Assembly: GCF_024347535.1 (NCBI RefSeq)
Contig: NZ_AP025498.1
Location: forward strand, 124,001 to 188,000
Direction of reading: 5' to 3'
Source of the DNA: Vibrio kanaloae
GTDB taxonomy: Bacteria; Pseudomonadota; Gammaproteobacteria; Enterobacterales; Vibrionaceae
DNA length: 64,000 nt
This document shows, piece by piece, positions 37,567 through 46,780 of this stretch (its first letter is position 1; each line of letters starts with the position of its first letter). The notes beneath the pieces are model-generated. The model searched no databases and was not told the DNA's origin. It saw only the letters and a program-made list of their open reading frames with translations. The translations under genes were made by a program, and so were the position numbers.

Positions 37567-39192
37567 TTACTCTTTGATGTAAAGATCCTTAGAATAGATT
37601 CGCCCTTCTACGTTGTTCTTCGCAAAGCCACCAACACTTGGTCGCACTAAGCGAGCCTGCATGTAGTAATAAATTGGCGCGATAGGCATATCTTCAGCCA
37701 GTAACTGCTCCGCTTGGTCATAGAAACCTTGGCGATCTTTCTCATTGGTTGCGGCTAAGGCGCTGTCCATTGCTGCGTTGTACTTGTCGTTATTGTAACG
37801 AGCAAAGTTACCAGAAGAACCCGAGCGCAATAGGCTCAAGAAAGTCGACGCTTCATTATAGTCGCCACACCAAGAAGCCCGCATCACATCAAAATCACCT
37901 TGGCGACGTGATACTAGATAAGATTTCCACTCTTGGTTTTCCAACTCAACTTGCGCGCCTAGGTTGCCTTTCAGCATGGAAGCGATAGCCACCGCAATCG
38001 ACTTATTCGATTCACTGGTGTTGTAGAGCAGTTTGAAATCCAATGGATTAACCGCATCGTAGCCTGCATCTTTCAACAGTTCTTTTGCCTTTTGGTCACG
38101 CTCCTTTTGAGTCCATGTGCTGTATTCAGGCTGAGTGGCATCAAAACCTGCTGTGTACTCATGGGCAAAGGTATAAGCGGGTAGATTCCCCACCTGAGTT
38201 ACACCATTGGTGATCACATCACGCATCATCGAATAAGACACCGCTTTACGCACTCGCGCGTCATCGAATGGAGGACGCGTGGTATTGAACGCGTAGTAAT
38301 AAGTACACAGCAGAGGCACCGCGGTAAACGCATCTTGATATTTGCTTTTAAGCTGCTGCGCCATGTGTGTCGGTACATCAGACGTAATATCCACCTCACC
38401 CACCGCATAACGGTTAATCGAAGCGTTTTGGTTTTCGAACGGAATGTAAGTCACTTGGGTTAAGTGCGTATTTGCACTGTTCCAATATTTCGGGCTTTTC
38501 TTTAGCTCAATACGCTCATTCACCACCCACTCTTCTAAAACAAATGCTCCATTCCCCACAAACTGCTTAGGATCGTTCCATGGCTTATCGCTGCTCTCTA
38601 GCGTTGCCTTATTAACGGGCATCATAGATGTGTGGCCCGTCATCGCCACAAAGTATGGCACTTTGCTATCAAGCTCGAACTTCACCGTGTGTTTATCGAC
38701 AGCGGAAATACCAAGCTCTTCAACAGGCTTTTTACCTTCTGCTACGTCAGCAATGTTGTTGATTTGAGTAAGCTTGAGATACCACACATTCGGCGAAGCG
38801 AGTTTCGGGTCGACCGCACGTCTTATCGCATACACGAAATCATCGGCCGTCACCGGATCGCCATTCGACCATTTCGCGTCTTTACGCAGGTGGAATACAA
38901 AGGTCTGGTTATCTTCGGTTTCCCAAGATTCCGCTACACCTGGCGTAATATTGCCATCGCGATCTTGAATCACTAAACCCTCAAATAGGTTGCGTAGAAT
39001 GTGCATTTCCGGCAGGCCTTCTGCTTTCGCAGGATCAAGCGTCGCCGCTTCTGCATCGTTCGCGCGAACTAAATGTTGGTCTTTTGCCAGCGAAACACCG
39101 GCAGGTAAGGTTTCAGCGACGGCAGTTACTGATATAAAAGGGGTCAATAAAGATGAAATGAGTAAAGCCGTTGAATGTTTTTTAAAATCCAT
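37567..39192 (-). CDS. oppA: OppA/MppA-family peptide-binding protein
   Basis: A 541-aa periplasmic protein with a signal peptide (residues 1-~26, ending VTAVA). The SBP_bac_5 family motifs are clear: EGLVIQDRDGNITPGVAESWETEDNQTFVFHLRKDAKWSNGDPVTADDFVYAIRRA, and later MMRDVI and DNPLDF-like NPLDFKLLYN. It binds oligopeptides for an ABC importer; no permease or ATPase genes are adjacent, so it must share components encoded elsewhere, as MppA does. It is divergent from mpaA, which suggests import of murein peptides; that is inferred. Confidence 0.88.
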   Translation of the reverse strand: MDFKKHSTALLISSLLTPFISVTAVAETLPAGVSLAKDQHLVRANDAEAATLDPAKAEGLPEMHILRNLFEGLVIQDRDGNITPGVAESWETEDNQTFVFHLRKDAKWSNGDPVTADDFVYAIRRAVDPKLASPNVWYLKLTQINNIADVAEGKKPVEELGISAVDKHTVKFELDSKVPYFVAMTGHTSMMPVNKATLESSDKPWNDPKQFVGNGAFVLEEWVVNERIELKKSPKYWNSANTHLTQVTYIPFENQNASINRYAVGEVDITSDVPTHMAQQLKSKYQDAFTAVPLLCTYYYAFNTTRPPFDDARVRKAVSYSMMRDVITNGVTQVGNLPAYTFAHEYTAGFDATQPEYSTWTQKERDQKAKELLKDAGYDAVNPLDFKLLYNTSESNKSIAVAIASMLKGNLGAQVELENQEWKSYLVSRRQGDFDVMRASWCGDYNEASTFLSLLRSGSSGNFARYNNDKYNAAMDSALAATNEKDRQGFYDQAEQLLAEDMPIAPIYYYMQARLVRPSVGGFAKNNVEGRIYSKDLYIKE

Positions 39193-39365
39193 GTTTGTTT
39201 GCTCTCCTAGCCTATCTTTGAAGCAAGTAATAAAATTAACAATGCGACGGTTGACGAGTTTTGACGCTATGGTTTATTAAAAGGGGTTCATCTAATGGAC
39301 TTAGTTAATGATTAATATAGCCAATAGTGAATACTTGATAGTACTTGATCAATCAGGAGATTAAG

Positions 39366-40073
39366 GTGAGTTTAATTCCAAGAACGGAAAGAGCTGCGTT
39401 TTCAATAAAGCCTCTGTCATATGGAAAATCGGTGTTGGGTGCACCTTTGCTCTATTTCCCCGCGCAAATCGAAAGCGAATCTCGCGGGCTGATCTTAGCG
39501 GGCACACACGGCGATGAAACCGCATCTATCGCGGGATTATCTTGCGCGCTAAGAAGCTTGCCAGCCGCCAATTTACGACACGATGTGATTCTGTCGATGA
39601 ACCCAGATGGCAACCAGTTAGGTACTCGCGCCAACGCCAATCAGGTCGATCTAAACCGCGCCTTCCCTACTCAAAACTGGACAGCAGACGGCACCGTCTA
39701 CCGCTGGAGTTCTCACACACCAGTCAGAGATGTAAAAGTGAAAACAGGCCAAGCCGAACAACTAGAGCCTGAAGTGCAATCGCTCATCAACCTCATTGAA
39801 CAACGCCAACCTAAATTCGTCATCTCTTTCCACGAGCCACTCGCTATGGTCGACGACCCAACCCAATCGGAACTTGCCACTTGGCTAAGCAAGCAGTTCA
39901 ACCTACCGTTCGTCGAAGACGTGGATTACGAAACCCCAGGCTCATTCGGCACTTGGTGCCAAGAAAGAAACCTGCCATGCATTACCGTAGAGCTACCGCC
40001 CGTATCTGCAGACCTGACTATCGAACAATATTTGGATGCGTTTGTGGCTGTGTTGCGGCATGAGGAAGGTTAG
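39366..40073 (+). CDS. mpaA: Murein tripeptide amidase MpaA (M14 family)
   Basis: A 235-aa zinc carboxypeptidase-like enzyme that releases meso-diaminopimelate from L-Ala-D-Glu-mDAP in cell-wall recycling. Zinc ligands H48 and E51 are in AGTHGDETAS, a third His is in VISFHEPL and the general base Glu in CITVELPP. The frame reaches a TTG at 39345, but the GTG at 39366 has AGGAG six bases upstream and gives the usual length. No signal peptide, in agreement with cytoplasmic action. Divergent from a peptide-binding protein gene. Confidence 0.9.
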   Translation: MSLIPRTERAAFSIKPLSYGKSVLGAPLLYFPAQIESESRGLILAGTHGDETASIAGLSCALRSLPAANLRHDVILSMNPDGNQLGTRANANQVDLNRAFPTQNWTADGTVYRWSSHTPVRDVKVKTGQAEQLEPEVQSLINLIEQRQPKFVISFHEPLAMVDDPTQSELATWLSKQFNLPFVEDVDYETPGSFGTWCQERNLPCITVELPPVSADLTIEQYLDAFVAVLRHEEG

Positions 40074-40223
40074 CCCAACTCATTTTTGGACAAAAGTGAG
40101 TTAGTGACTTTGTTAAATTAGAGATAAATGAATAACTACAGGTATGGGAAGTTATTCATAATGAGGAGCGAGAGAGAAGCCTCTTCAGTTTTGTTGTCGG
40201 CAGTTAACCCATTTTTAGATAAG

Positions 40224-40252
40224 AAAAAGTCACTCTTTTGGAGCGACTTTTC
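40224..40252 (-). terminator. Intrinsic terminator of the first sucrose operon
   Basis: Minus-strand stem of 10 bp with one mismatch (AAAGTCGCTC/GAGTGACTTT), 5-base loop, then TTTTT, 26 bases after the fructokinase stop. Confidence 0.78.
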
Positions 40253-40278
40253 AGTATAAAGTTAAAAAGTAGTAATCG

Positions 40279-41205
40279 CTATTCTCCGACCAACTCCGTT
40301 AGCTGAGGCAAACTTGGTAGCGCCGTCATCGCGCCTTTTTGAGTCGTCGCAAGTGCGCCACAGCCATTGCCCCAGTGCACGGCAGCTTCGACCAGAGTCC
40401 AAGAGCGCCAGTCAGTATTCTGAGACAGCTTGGCTAGCAAGCCACCAACGAATGCATCACCCGCACCTGTTGTATCAATAACTTGCTCAACTTTAGTGCC
40501 CTTAATCACTCGACGTTCACCATTGTAAACAGCCAGTGCACCACGTGCGCCTAGCGTCACGATAATCAGTTTGTTACGTGCTGCATTTAATGCGTCCAAA
40601 GCCGTATCGAGGGTGTCAGTGTCTGTCAGGAACGTCAGCTCTTCTTCAGAAAACTTCACTACGTCTGCCTGATTCACCGCACTCATCACCACCTCTTGGA
40701 TCTGAGATGGGTCTGACCATACCTCTTCTCTTAGATTAGGATCAAAACTAATGAAGCCGCCTGCTGATTTCATTCGCTTCATCGCTTCAAGCGTTGTGCT
40801 GCGTGATGGCTCGTTAGCTAAAGCGATAGAACAGCTGTGCATCCATTGCCCAGATGCAAATGTTGGGATGTCTTCGACGCTGAAAAATTGGTCGGCACTT
40901 GGCTTAACCATAAAGGTAAAGCTGCGTTCACCATCATCATCTAAATCGACAATCACTGTAGATGTTCGCTGAGCTTCATCTAGAAGCATGTCATCAGTAT
41001 TGACCTTCTCATCCGTTAGGGTTTGCTTCATAAAGCGCCCTAGTGGATCTTGCCCCACTCGACCAAAGAAAGCAGTATCACCGCCCAATCGAGAGATTGC
41101 CACAGCAACGTTTGCTGGTGCGCCACCTGGACATTTTAAATAACGAGTCTCGCCATCTGGAATCAAGTCCACAACAGCATCTCCAGTTACCCAAACCTTG
41201 TTCAT
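40279..41205 (-). CDS. scrK: Fructokinase, PfkB family (operon 1)
   Basis: A 308-aa PfkB kinase that phosphorylates the fructose released by sucrose-6-phosphate hydrolysis. N-terminal GDAVVDLIPDG and CPGGAPANVAVAISRLGG bind sugar; the C-terminal DTTGAGDAFVGGLLAKL holds the catalytic Asp and anion hole. It is last in the operon scrA-scrB-porin-scrK, 31 bases after the porin, and is followed by a terminator. It is clearly paralogous to the kinase at 60793, with the same start MNxVWVTGDAVVDLIP. Confidence 0.93.
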   Translation of the reverse strand: MNKVWVTGDAVVDLIPDGETRYLKCPGGAPANVAVAISRLGGDTAFFGRVGQDPLGRFMKQTLTDEKVNTDDMLLDEAQRTSTVIVDLDDDGERSFTFMVKPSADQFFSVEDIPTFASGQWMHSCSIALANEPSRSTTLEAMKRMKSAGGFISFDPNLREEVWSDPSQIQEVVMSAVNQADVVKFSEEELTFLTDTDTLDTALDALNAARNKLIIVTLGARGALAVYNGERRVIKGTKVEQVIDTTGAGDAFVGGLLAKLSQNTDWRSWTLVEAAVHWGNGCGALATTQKGAMTALPSLPQLTELVGE

Positions 41206-41235
41206 ATCACTTTGCCTCTAGTAACGACGTTTAAA

Positions 41236-42354
41236 TTAGAATTCGTAGAACAGACGTACACGAGCACCGAAATCGTCTTCTTCAGCAAAGGCTGATGCGT
41301 CCGATTGTTGGTCCAGTTTGTTATCCACCATCGTGTAGTATGTACCTAGAAGGATTGAAAAATCTTGTACTTCAAGTACATCACGGAATGCGTAAGATGC
41401 ATACCAAGTTGATACGTTTACGTCGCCTTCAGCCCAAGAAGAAAACTCTTTGTTTTCATACTCATTTTTAGCGTGAATGTAGCCTAAGCCAAAGTTATTC
41501 CAGAGTGCATTAACACCGGCTGTTAGGTTGTTTTCGTCTACAGCATCCATGTAAGCAACGTTCGTATTAACACTCCAATCACCGCTGGTCCAGTTACCCG
41601 TTAAGCCATAGCCTGTTCGATCTGAGATATCAACACCGTTCGCCACAATCGCGTCTGAAACGAGGTTGGTTTCCACTGAAGCGGCTACCTTGAAGTCACC
41701 CATTTGGTAAGCCACAACTGGGCGAACTAGGAATGAATCTTTAACTGTGTCAATTTGCTCGCCGTGGTATTTACCTTCAATGCCGCCATCGAACAAGTTA
41801 GAGCGGTCACCTAGCATTGCGCCGACTTCAACATACAAGTTGCCAAAAGTTTGGCTGTACATGATTTGGCCGTCTGAGCCGCGACCACGCGCCTCTTTCG
41901 CTTGGTACGTGTAAGCTGCACCGTCTGAATAAAGGTCGTTAGCTGTGTCACCTGAGTATTCTAGGAATACATCAAGACCAACAGGGAACATGTCGTAAGC
42001 TTCAAAGCGACCCGCTTTAATTGACCAACCGTCTTTCTTACCAAACTCAAAGTACGCATCATCCAGTGCAATATTGCCTGTGCTCTCAAACAGAGGCTGT
42101 GCTTTAACACCCACATAGTGGCCATTGCTCGCGTACTTTTCGCCAGCAAATTCGATTAAAACACGGCCGTCTTGGTTGAATTCGCTGTCATTATTGTCGT
42201 GTGATTCACGGTCTTGGTAGTTGAAGTTCAACTCGACGTTACCGCCAACAGAGAAGTTACCTTCTTCCGTATCAACAATGCTGATTCCAGCGTTAGCTGT
42301 CATTGCAGCCATTACTGAAGCCGCAGCGAGCGACATTTTTAGTGTATTTTTCAT
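41236..42354 (-). CDS. Outer-membrane carbohydrate porin (sucrose operon)
   Basis: A 372-aa outer-membrane protein. A signal peptide (to ANA, residue ~22) precedes a long series of beta strands with aromatic girdles and a C-terminal Phe (VRLFYEF). Asp-rich loops (SHDNNDSEFNQDG) fit a diffusion porin. It is not an evident ScrY, which is longer with a coiled-coil N-terminus. Lying between scrB and scrK, it probably admits sucrose or a longer fructoside through the outer membrane. The second sucrose operon has no such gene. A hairpin lies just before it. Confidence 0.85.
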   Translation of the reverse strand: MKNTLKMSLAAASVMAAMTANAGISIVDTEEGNFSVGGNVELNFNYQDRESHDNNDSEFNQDGRVLIEFAGEKYASNGHYVGVKAQPLFESTGNIALDDAYFEFGKKDGWSIKAGRFEAYDMFPVGLDVFLEYSGDTANDLYSDGAAYTYQAKEARGRGSDGQIMYSQTFGNLYVEVGAMLGDRSNLFDGGIEGKYHGEQIDTVKDSFLVRPVVAYQMGDFKVAASVETNLVSDAIVANGVDISDRTGYGLTGNWTSGDWSVNTNVAYMDAVDENNLTAGVNALWNNFGLGYIHAKNEYENKEFSSWAEGDVNVSTWYASYAFRDVLEVQDFSILLGTYYTMVDNKLDQQSDASAFAEEDDFGARVRLFYEF

Positions 42355-42380
42355 GCTAAACCCTATATTTTGGCAATAAG

Positions 42381-42403
42381 AGGCCCTCCCCGACGAGGGC
42401 CTT
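42381..42403. other. Hairpin between scrB and the porin gene
   Basis: Perfect 8-bp GC-rich stem AGGCCCTC / GAGGGCCT with a 6-base loop. The T run (TTGTTTTTTTTG) is on the plus strand, opposite to the operon, so in the sense transcript it is not a normal terminator; it may stabilise the porin mRNA 5' end, or end an antisense RNA. Confidence 0.6.
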
Positions 42404-42435
42404 GTTTTTTTTGTTTTGGAATAATTTATTGGTGG

Positions 42436-43872
42436 CTAGCGAGTAGCCTGTATCGCAGACATGTAATGCAGTGTGCCAGTCGCATTATTGAGCGTGACCA
42501 GAGACAACTCATCGATGAAGATTCGAGAGGTGAACACTGTCTTCCCGTTGTCAGCAAAAATTTCAATCGCTGAGTTATCGACAAAAACGCGAATGGTTTG
42601 TGCTTGCTCTAGGCGCTGTGCGTAACGAACAGTACCGTATGCTTCCGCGTGTAGATGAGAAACGTGAGAGCGGTCCAGAATCAGCTCATCGCGATCACCT
42701 TGGAACACCATCTGCTCACCTTTCTGGTTAGCCAGAGTCAGAGTGAAAGACTCATCTACATTCAGTTCCAACTCAAACGAACGTGACGTTAATGCCACCG
42801 GTGTAGAGCCTTCAACATCCACTGAGTTTTGACGCAGCGCTTCAAGTTCTTTCAGTGGTGTCTGAATTAGGTAGCTACCATCAATCGTCAACTCACGTGG
42901 CAGAGTCAACATGTGTGCCCAGCCATTCTTATCTGTTGGGTAGTCACTTTTTGAGTTGCCCAGCCAGCCAATAAGGATGCGACGTTGTTGGTCATCCAGA
43001 TAAGTTTGTGGCGCGTAGAAATCGAAGCCTTTGTCAAGCTCACGGTAGCCTTGGTTGTTGAAGACTTTTGATTCAAAATCAATACGTTCACCGACCATGT
43101 AAACCACTGAGAAGACGTTCTTAAGATCGTACTTATTATCTGAACTCACGCCTTGAGGTGAGAAGATATAAACCCCGTTTTCATCGGTTTCATAGTAATT
43201 CGGACACTCCCACATATAGCCAAAGTCTTCGAGACCCACATCAATGTCACCCATATGGTGGTAATCATCAATATCGTTGCCGTGATAATAAGCCAGCGTG
43301 CCCTTTTCGTTGTGATCTTGAGCGCCAATCAACATGTGATAATCGTTGTCACGACAAACCAGCACTGGGTCACGAATCTCTGCAGTGTAGGCATTTGGAT
43401 CGAAATCCACGACTACGCCTTTCTTTTCCACTTTACCTTGCTTGTCCATAATCGCGAGAACTTGAGTCGGATGACGTTGATCATTCTCCTTTTTCAAGTT
43501 CGCCGTGTAGAAAATGTACAACTGGTCATCGTGTGGTACACCAACACCGGTATAACAACCATGATGGTCGTAATCTTGGTCTGGGTACATCGCGATACCG
43601 CGGTCAGTAAAGTTCACGAAATCTTTGGTCGATACGTGGTACCAGTGCTTCAAACCGTGCACTGGGCCAAGCGGGAACCACTGATAGAAAATATGGTGCT
43701 CGCCATTGAAGTAACTCAAACCATTCGGGTCATTCAACAGGCCGTGCTTTGGTGCGATGTGGTAGCTTGGGTAAAACGGGTCTGTTTGTGTTTTGTGCTC
43801 AATCTCCGCCAAATACTCCTCGCTCACCTCGTGAATTCGGACAAAGCGATTTTGACGATTAGAAAAATCCAT
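42436..43872 (-). CDS. scrB: Sucrose-6-phosphate hydrolase, GH32 (operon 1)
   Basis: A 478-aa GH32 beta-fructofuranosidase that splits imported sucrose-6-phosphate (or a related fructoside phosphate) into glucose-6-phosphate and fructose. The nucleophile D48 is in LLNDPNG, the transition-state stabiliser in IRDPVLV and the acid/base Glu in WECPNYYE. A C-terminal beta sandwich includes NSAIEIFADNG. A TTG start ten codons earlier is open, but the ATG at 43872 has GGAG five bases upstream. The paralogue at 59351 has a similar layout but is clearly diverged. Confidence 0.93.
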   Translation of the reverse strand: MDFSNRQNRFVRIHEVSEEYLAEIEHKTQTDPFYPSYHIAPKHGLLNDPNGLSYFNGEHHIFYQWFPLGPVHGLKHWYHVSTKDFVNFTDRGIAMYPDQDYDHHGCYTGVGVPHDDQLYIFYTANLKKENDQRHPTQVLAIMDKQGKVEKKGVVVDFDPNAYTAEIRDPVLVCRDNDYHMLIGAQDHNEKGTLAYYHGNDIDDYHHMGDIDVGLEDFGYMWECPNYYETDENGVYIFSPQGVSSDNKYDLKNVFSVVYMVGERIDFESKVFNNQGYRELDKGFDFYAPQTYLDDQQRRILIGWLGNSKSDYPTDKNGWAHMLTLPRELTIDGSYLIQTPLKELEALRQNSVDVEGSTPVALTSRSFELELNVDESFTLTLANQKGEQMVFQGDRDELILDRSHVSHLHAEAYGTVRYAQRLEQAQTIRVFVDNSAIEIFADNGKTVFTSRIFIDELSLVTLNNATGTLHYMSAIQATR

Positions 43873-43918
43873 AACAACTCCAAGAAAAAGATATTCACTC
43901 AAATGGGTGGTAAAAAAA

Positions 43919-45283
43919 TTATTTAGGCTCTTTGTAAAGTAGCTTTGTTAATGCGAAAGCAGAAGCCGCACCGACCAACATAACAAGCACATACATTCCT
44001 AGACCGCCGCCAAGGTAAAGCAGAATGCCCGGTAACATAGTTGCGCCTGTACCCGCAGAGCCGATACCCGCAATCGCGCCCAAACAGCCGCCTAATGCAC
44101 CACCAACACAGCCATACAAGAACGGTTTAACGCGAGGTAGAGTGATAGCGAACATCGCTGGTTCAGTGATACCGAACAGGGCTGGCAACGCAGCGCCAAA
44201 CATACCGGTACGTTTTACTTTGTCTGTCTGCATCGACATTACCGCCATTGCAGCACCAAACTGACCAGCGATTGCGGCAGTGCCTAATGGGTTGATGTAG
44301 TCAAAGCCAGTGTCTGTCACCATCGCAATAGTGATAGGCACGATGGTGTGGTGCATACCTGTTACCGCCATGAATTGAATTGCGCCGCCATAAATCAAGC
44401 CACCAATGCCATATGGGATTTGTAAGAAGTAGAGCACGGCTTCGGTAATGAGTTTTTCAATGCCGAGTAGGATTGGACCAACGAACACCAAGCCAGCAAT
44501 CAAAGAGACCAACAACGTAATAAATGGTGTCAGAATCAAATCCAGAACTTCAGGGATGTGTTTGCGTGATGTGCGCTCAACTAAGGCAGCAAACCAACCC
44601 ATAAACACCGCAGGAAGAATCGAGCTTTGTAAACCAGTCACCGCAATTTCGTAGCCCATGAATGGAATCATCATCGCTTCGGCGTTACCAAAGGCGACAT
44701 CCCATTTATTGGCGAGTTGCGGTGCCACCAGCATCAAGCCCAATACAATACCGAGCACTGGGTTACCACCAAACACGCGCATGGCAGACCATGTCACCAA
44801 TACTGGAATAAAGATGAAGGCAGTATCGGTTAAAACTTGAGACAACGTATTTAACTGTGGAGACAGTTCAATACCGAAGCCGTTAACCAACAGCCCACGC
44901 AAGCCCATAAGTAAGCCGGTTGCTACCAACGCTGGGATGATGGCAACAAAGATGTCAGAGAAAGTACGTGTTACTGTTTGGAACGTGCTGACTTTGTCTT
45001 TTTGCTCTTCAGTTTGTGGGGCTTCTTCAATGGCTTCATTGCCTTTCATAATGGCAAAAACCTTACCCACAAATCCGGTACCCAAGATCACTTGGTGCTG
45101 ACCATTTTGGAAGAAGTACCCGTGTACACCTTCTATTGCGCTGAGTCCTTCAGCATCGACTTGTTCATCGTCCTTGGCCACAACACGCAGTCGTGTTGCA
45201 CAGTGATTCAGTTGTGCGATATTGCCCTCACCTCCCAGTAAGGCCATAACTCTATTCGCTACAACTTTCGCATCTCGCGCCAT
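43919..45283 (-). CDS. scrA: Sucrose-type PTS transporter EIIBC (operon 1)
   Basis: A 454-aa PTS permease. The EIIB domain (residues 1-~85) carries phospho-Cys C28 in NHCATRLRV; the EIIC domain from ~110 has ten or so spans and the motifs FIFIPVLVTWSAMRVFGGNPVLG and AVTGMHHTIVPI, then FGITEPAMFAITLP. No EIIA is attached or adjacent, so it probably uses the glucose EIIA (Crr), as other ScrA proteins do. The start with GGAG nine bases upstream is chosen over an upstream TTG. It is the first gene of the operon. Confidence 0.93.
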   Translation of the reverse strand: MARDAKVVANRVMALLGGEGNIAQLNHCATRLRVVAKDDEQVDAEGLSAIEGVHGYFFQNGQHQVILGTGFVGKVFAIMKGNEAIEEAPQTEEQKDKVSTFQTVTRTFSDIFVAIIPALVATGLLMGLRGLLVNGFGIELSPQLNTLSQVLTDTAFIFIPVLVTWSAMRVFGGNPVLGIVLGLMLVAPQLANKWDVAFGNAEAMMIPFMGYEIAVTGLQSSILPAVFMGWFAALVERTSRKHIPEVLDLILTPFITLLVSLIAGLVFVGPILLGIEKLITEAVLYFLQIPYGIGGLIYGGAIQFMAVTGMHHTIVPITIAMVTDTGFDYINPLGTAAIAGQFGAAMAVMSMQTDKVKRTGMFGAALPALFGITEPAMFAITLPRVKPFLYGCVGGALGGCLGAIAGIGSAGTGATMLPGILLYLGGGLGMYVLVMLVGAASAFALTKLLYKEPK

Positions 45284-45316
45284 AATTTTCGTCTCCAAAG
45301 AGTGCAAAGAAATAAC

Positions 45317-45370
45317 AACCTGTATTTAACTTGTATTCATAATAATACAGGTTAGATACAAGTTGTATTT
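45317..45370. promoter_or_regulatory. Cluster of TTGTAT half-sites upstream of scrA
   Basis: AACCTGTATT (45317), AACTTGTATT (45328), the inverted AATACAGGTT (45344) and the palindrome ATACAAGTTGTAT (45356-45368) lie within 54 bases. The first and third are perfect 10-bp inverted arms. This is a likely operator for the GntR/UTRA regulator encoded just beyond. Confidence 0.6.
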
Positions 45371-45452
45371 TTCACTGTCGTTTTTTTGTTATTCGTCACA
45401 CTTGTTATTTATTGGAAATGCATAAGATTGCTTACATTCAAAACCTATAGAT

Positions 45453-45480
45453 AAAAAAATAGCCCACAAACGTGGGCTAT
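45453..45480 (-). terminator. Intrinsic terminator of the GntR gene
   Basis: Minus-strand stem ATAGCCCAC / GTGGGCTAT (9 bp), 4-base loop, then seven T. Confidence 0.85.
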
Positions 45481-45490
45481 TCGACATTCT

Positions 45491-46219
45491 CTAAACTCGT
45501 GCGGTTATCTCAAAGTCATACAGGCTCGAGTTATAATAAACCGTTGAATACTCGTAGATCTTCTGCTCTTCATAATAGTTTTGTGATTGGTTGATCAAGA
45601 TAGGAGCCAGCTCTCCAACATCCAATAGCTGTTGAACTCTGGCATTAGGCAAAGCGGGTAGCAGTTTTTGTTGCGTCTTGACCATCTCAATACCGTGGCG
45701 GCTCAAATATTCGAACTTTGATCGCTTAAGATCGTCTTTTGTAAGATTGGGCAGTAACATTCTTGGGATGTAGAACTCTTCAAATGAGACCACTTGATCG
45801 TTTACTAGTCGTAAACGACGGGCAAAGTTAACGGGCTCACCAACAGCGATATTGAGTTTCTGAGAGACAAGTTCATCCGCTGGTAACACTTCAAACGCAT
45901 CGACAATATTGGTCGCCTCTAGCCCAGCGAGCGCAGCTTCCTGCGCCAAACCAGACATGGATAAAAAGTCGTGACGCAATTTATTGGACTTAACAAAGCT
46001 TCCCTTTCCCTTCTCTGAGAAGATGTAACCACCATCATTGAGTTGCCGCAACGCTTTACGCACCGTTACGCGGCTGACTTTCAGAAGGTCTACTAGCTGA
46101 CTCTCAGATGGCAGCTTGCTTCCTGCAGGGTAAATACCTTTATCAATCTCGCGCTTTAACTCTCCCGCGACTTGAATGTACAAAGGCTGCAAATTTTTGT
46201 TCTCAAATAACTCAGTCAT
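45491..46219 (-). CDS. GntR/HutC-family regulator with UTRA domain
   Basis: A 242-aa regulator: winged HTH (SKLPSESQLVDLLKVSRVTVRKALRQLNDGGYI, residues ~38-70) and a UTRA effector domain (residues ~95-235; FARRLRLVNDQVVSFEEFYIP, IYEYSTVYYNSSLYDFEI). UTRA domains bind sugar phosphates and related ligands. Its position upstream of the first sucrose operon, in the same direction but separated by a terminator, and the TTGTAT cluster between them, suggest that it represses scrA-scrB-porin-scrK. Most sucrose PTS operons use a LacI regulator instead, as the second operon here does. Confidence 0.9.
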   Translation of the reverse strand: MTELFENKNLQPLYIQVAGELKREIDKGIYPAGSKLPSESQLVDLLKVSRVTVRKALRQLNDGGYIFSEKGKGSFVKSNKLRHDFLSMSGLAQEAALAGLEATNIVDAFEVLPADELVSQKLNIAVGEPVNFARRLRLVNDQVVSFEEFYIPRMLLPNLTKDDLKRSKFEYLSRHGIEMVKTQQKLLPALPNARVQQLLDVGELAPILINQSQNYYEEQKIYEYSTVYYNSSLYDFEITARV

Positions 46220-46780
46220 AATGCCATAAAAGCTAAGGGGTTCGAGTCATCTTACTCAAGGTATGAGGAAATACCAAGCCTGGGAGGTGAGAGCAAATGA
46301 ATTATAGCCTAACAGAAAAATTGTGCTGATTATCTGAAGAAAGCAAGTTGATACGGAAATTGTTCTAACCCAAAGAACTACAGCCTTTTCAGAGACGAAG
46401 ACAAACCTGAATCACTGCTAGCAACCCGTTTGCTCTTATAGATTCAGGGCGCCTTTTTGGGTGCTGCACTCCAGTATACCGAATAGTGCCACCAAACCTT
46501 GAATGTCCCAGTAAAACCTATACAACCCAAAACTATTAGCTCTCACATAAATCAAGGTAGCTGAGATGTAACGCACAGATGATCCCCCTCAATCGATTAT
46601 TTGAGTGATTAGGTAATTTAAAAAATGATCACCATGGAAAATTTTTTTCTAATGTAAATAGGGAGTCAGTGTTTTGTTCGAGCAAATCCACGCATTACTT
46701 TTTGTATATCAAAACTAGCTGGCTATCTGTAACTTATTTGGAAACATAACAAACTTTGGGGCAAAAACGAGTTAGACCTC
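46220..46780. other. Intergenic region before the broken SMR gene
   Basis: About 560 bases without a convincing gene. Short frames near 46734-46925 are in the wrong frame of the SMR remnant. No tandem repeat or strong terminator was seen. Confidence 0.4.

Noticed and set aside
43255..43926. 223-codon plus-strand frame antisense to scrB
   Set aside because: It mirrors the strongly supported GH32 gene and its translation is hydrophobic low-information sequence without a start context.
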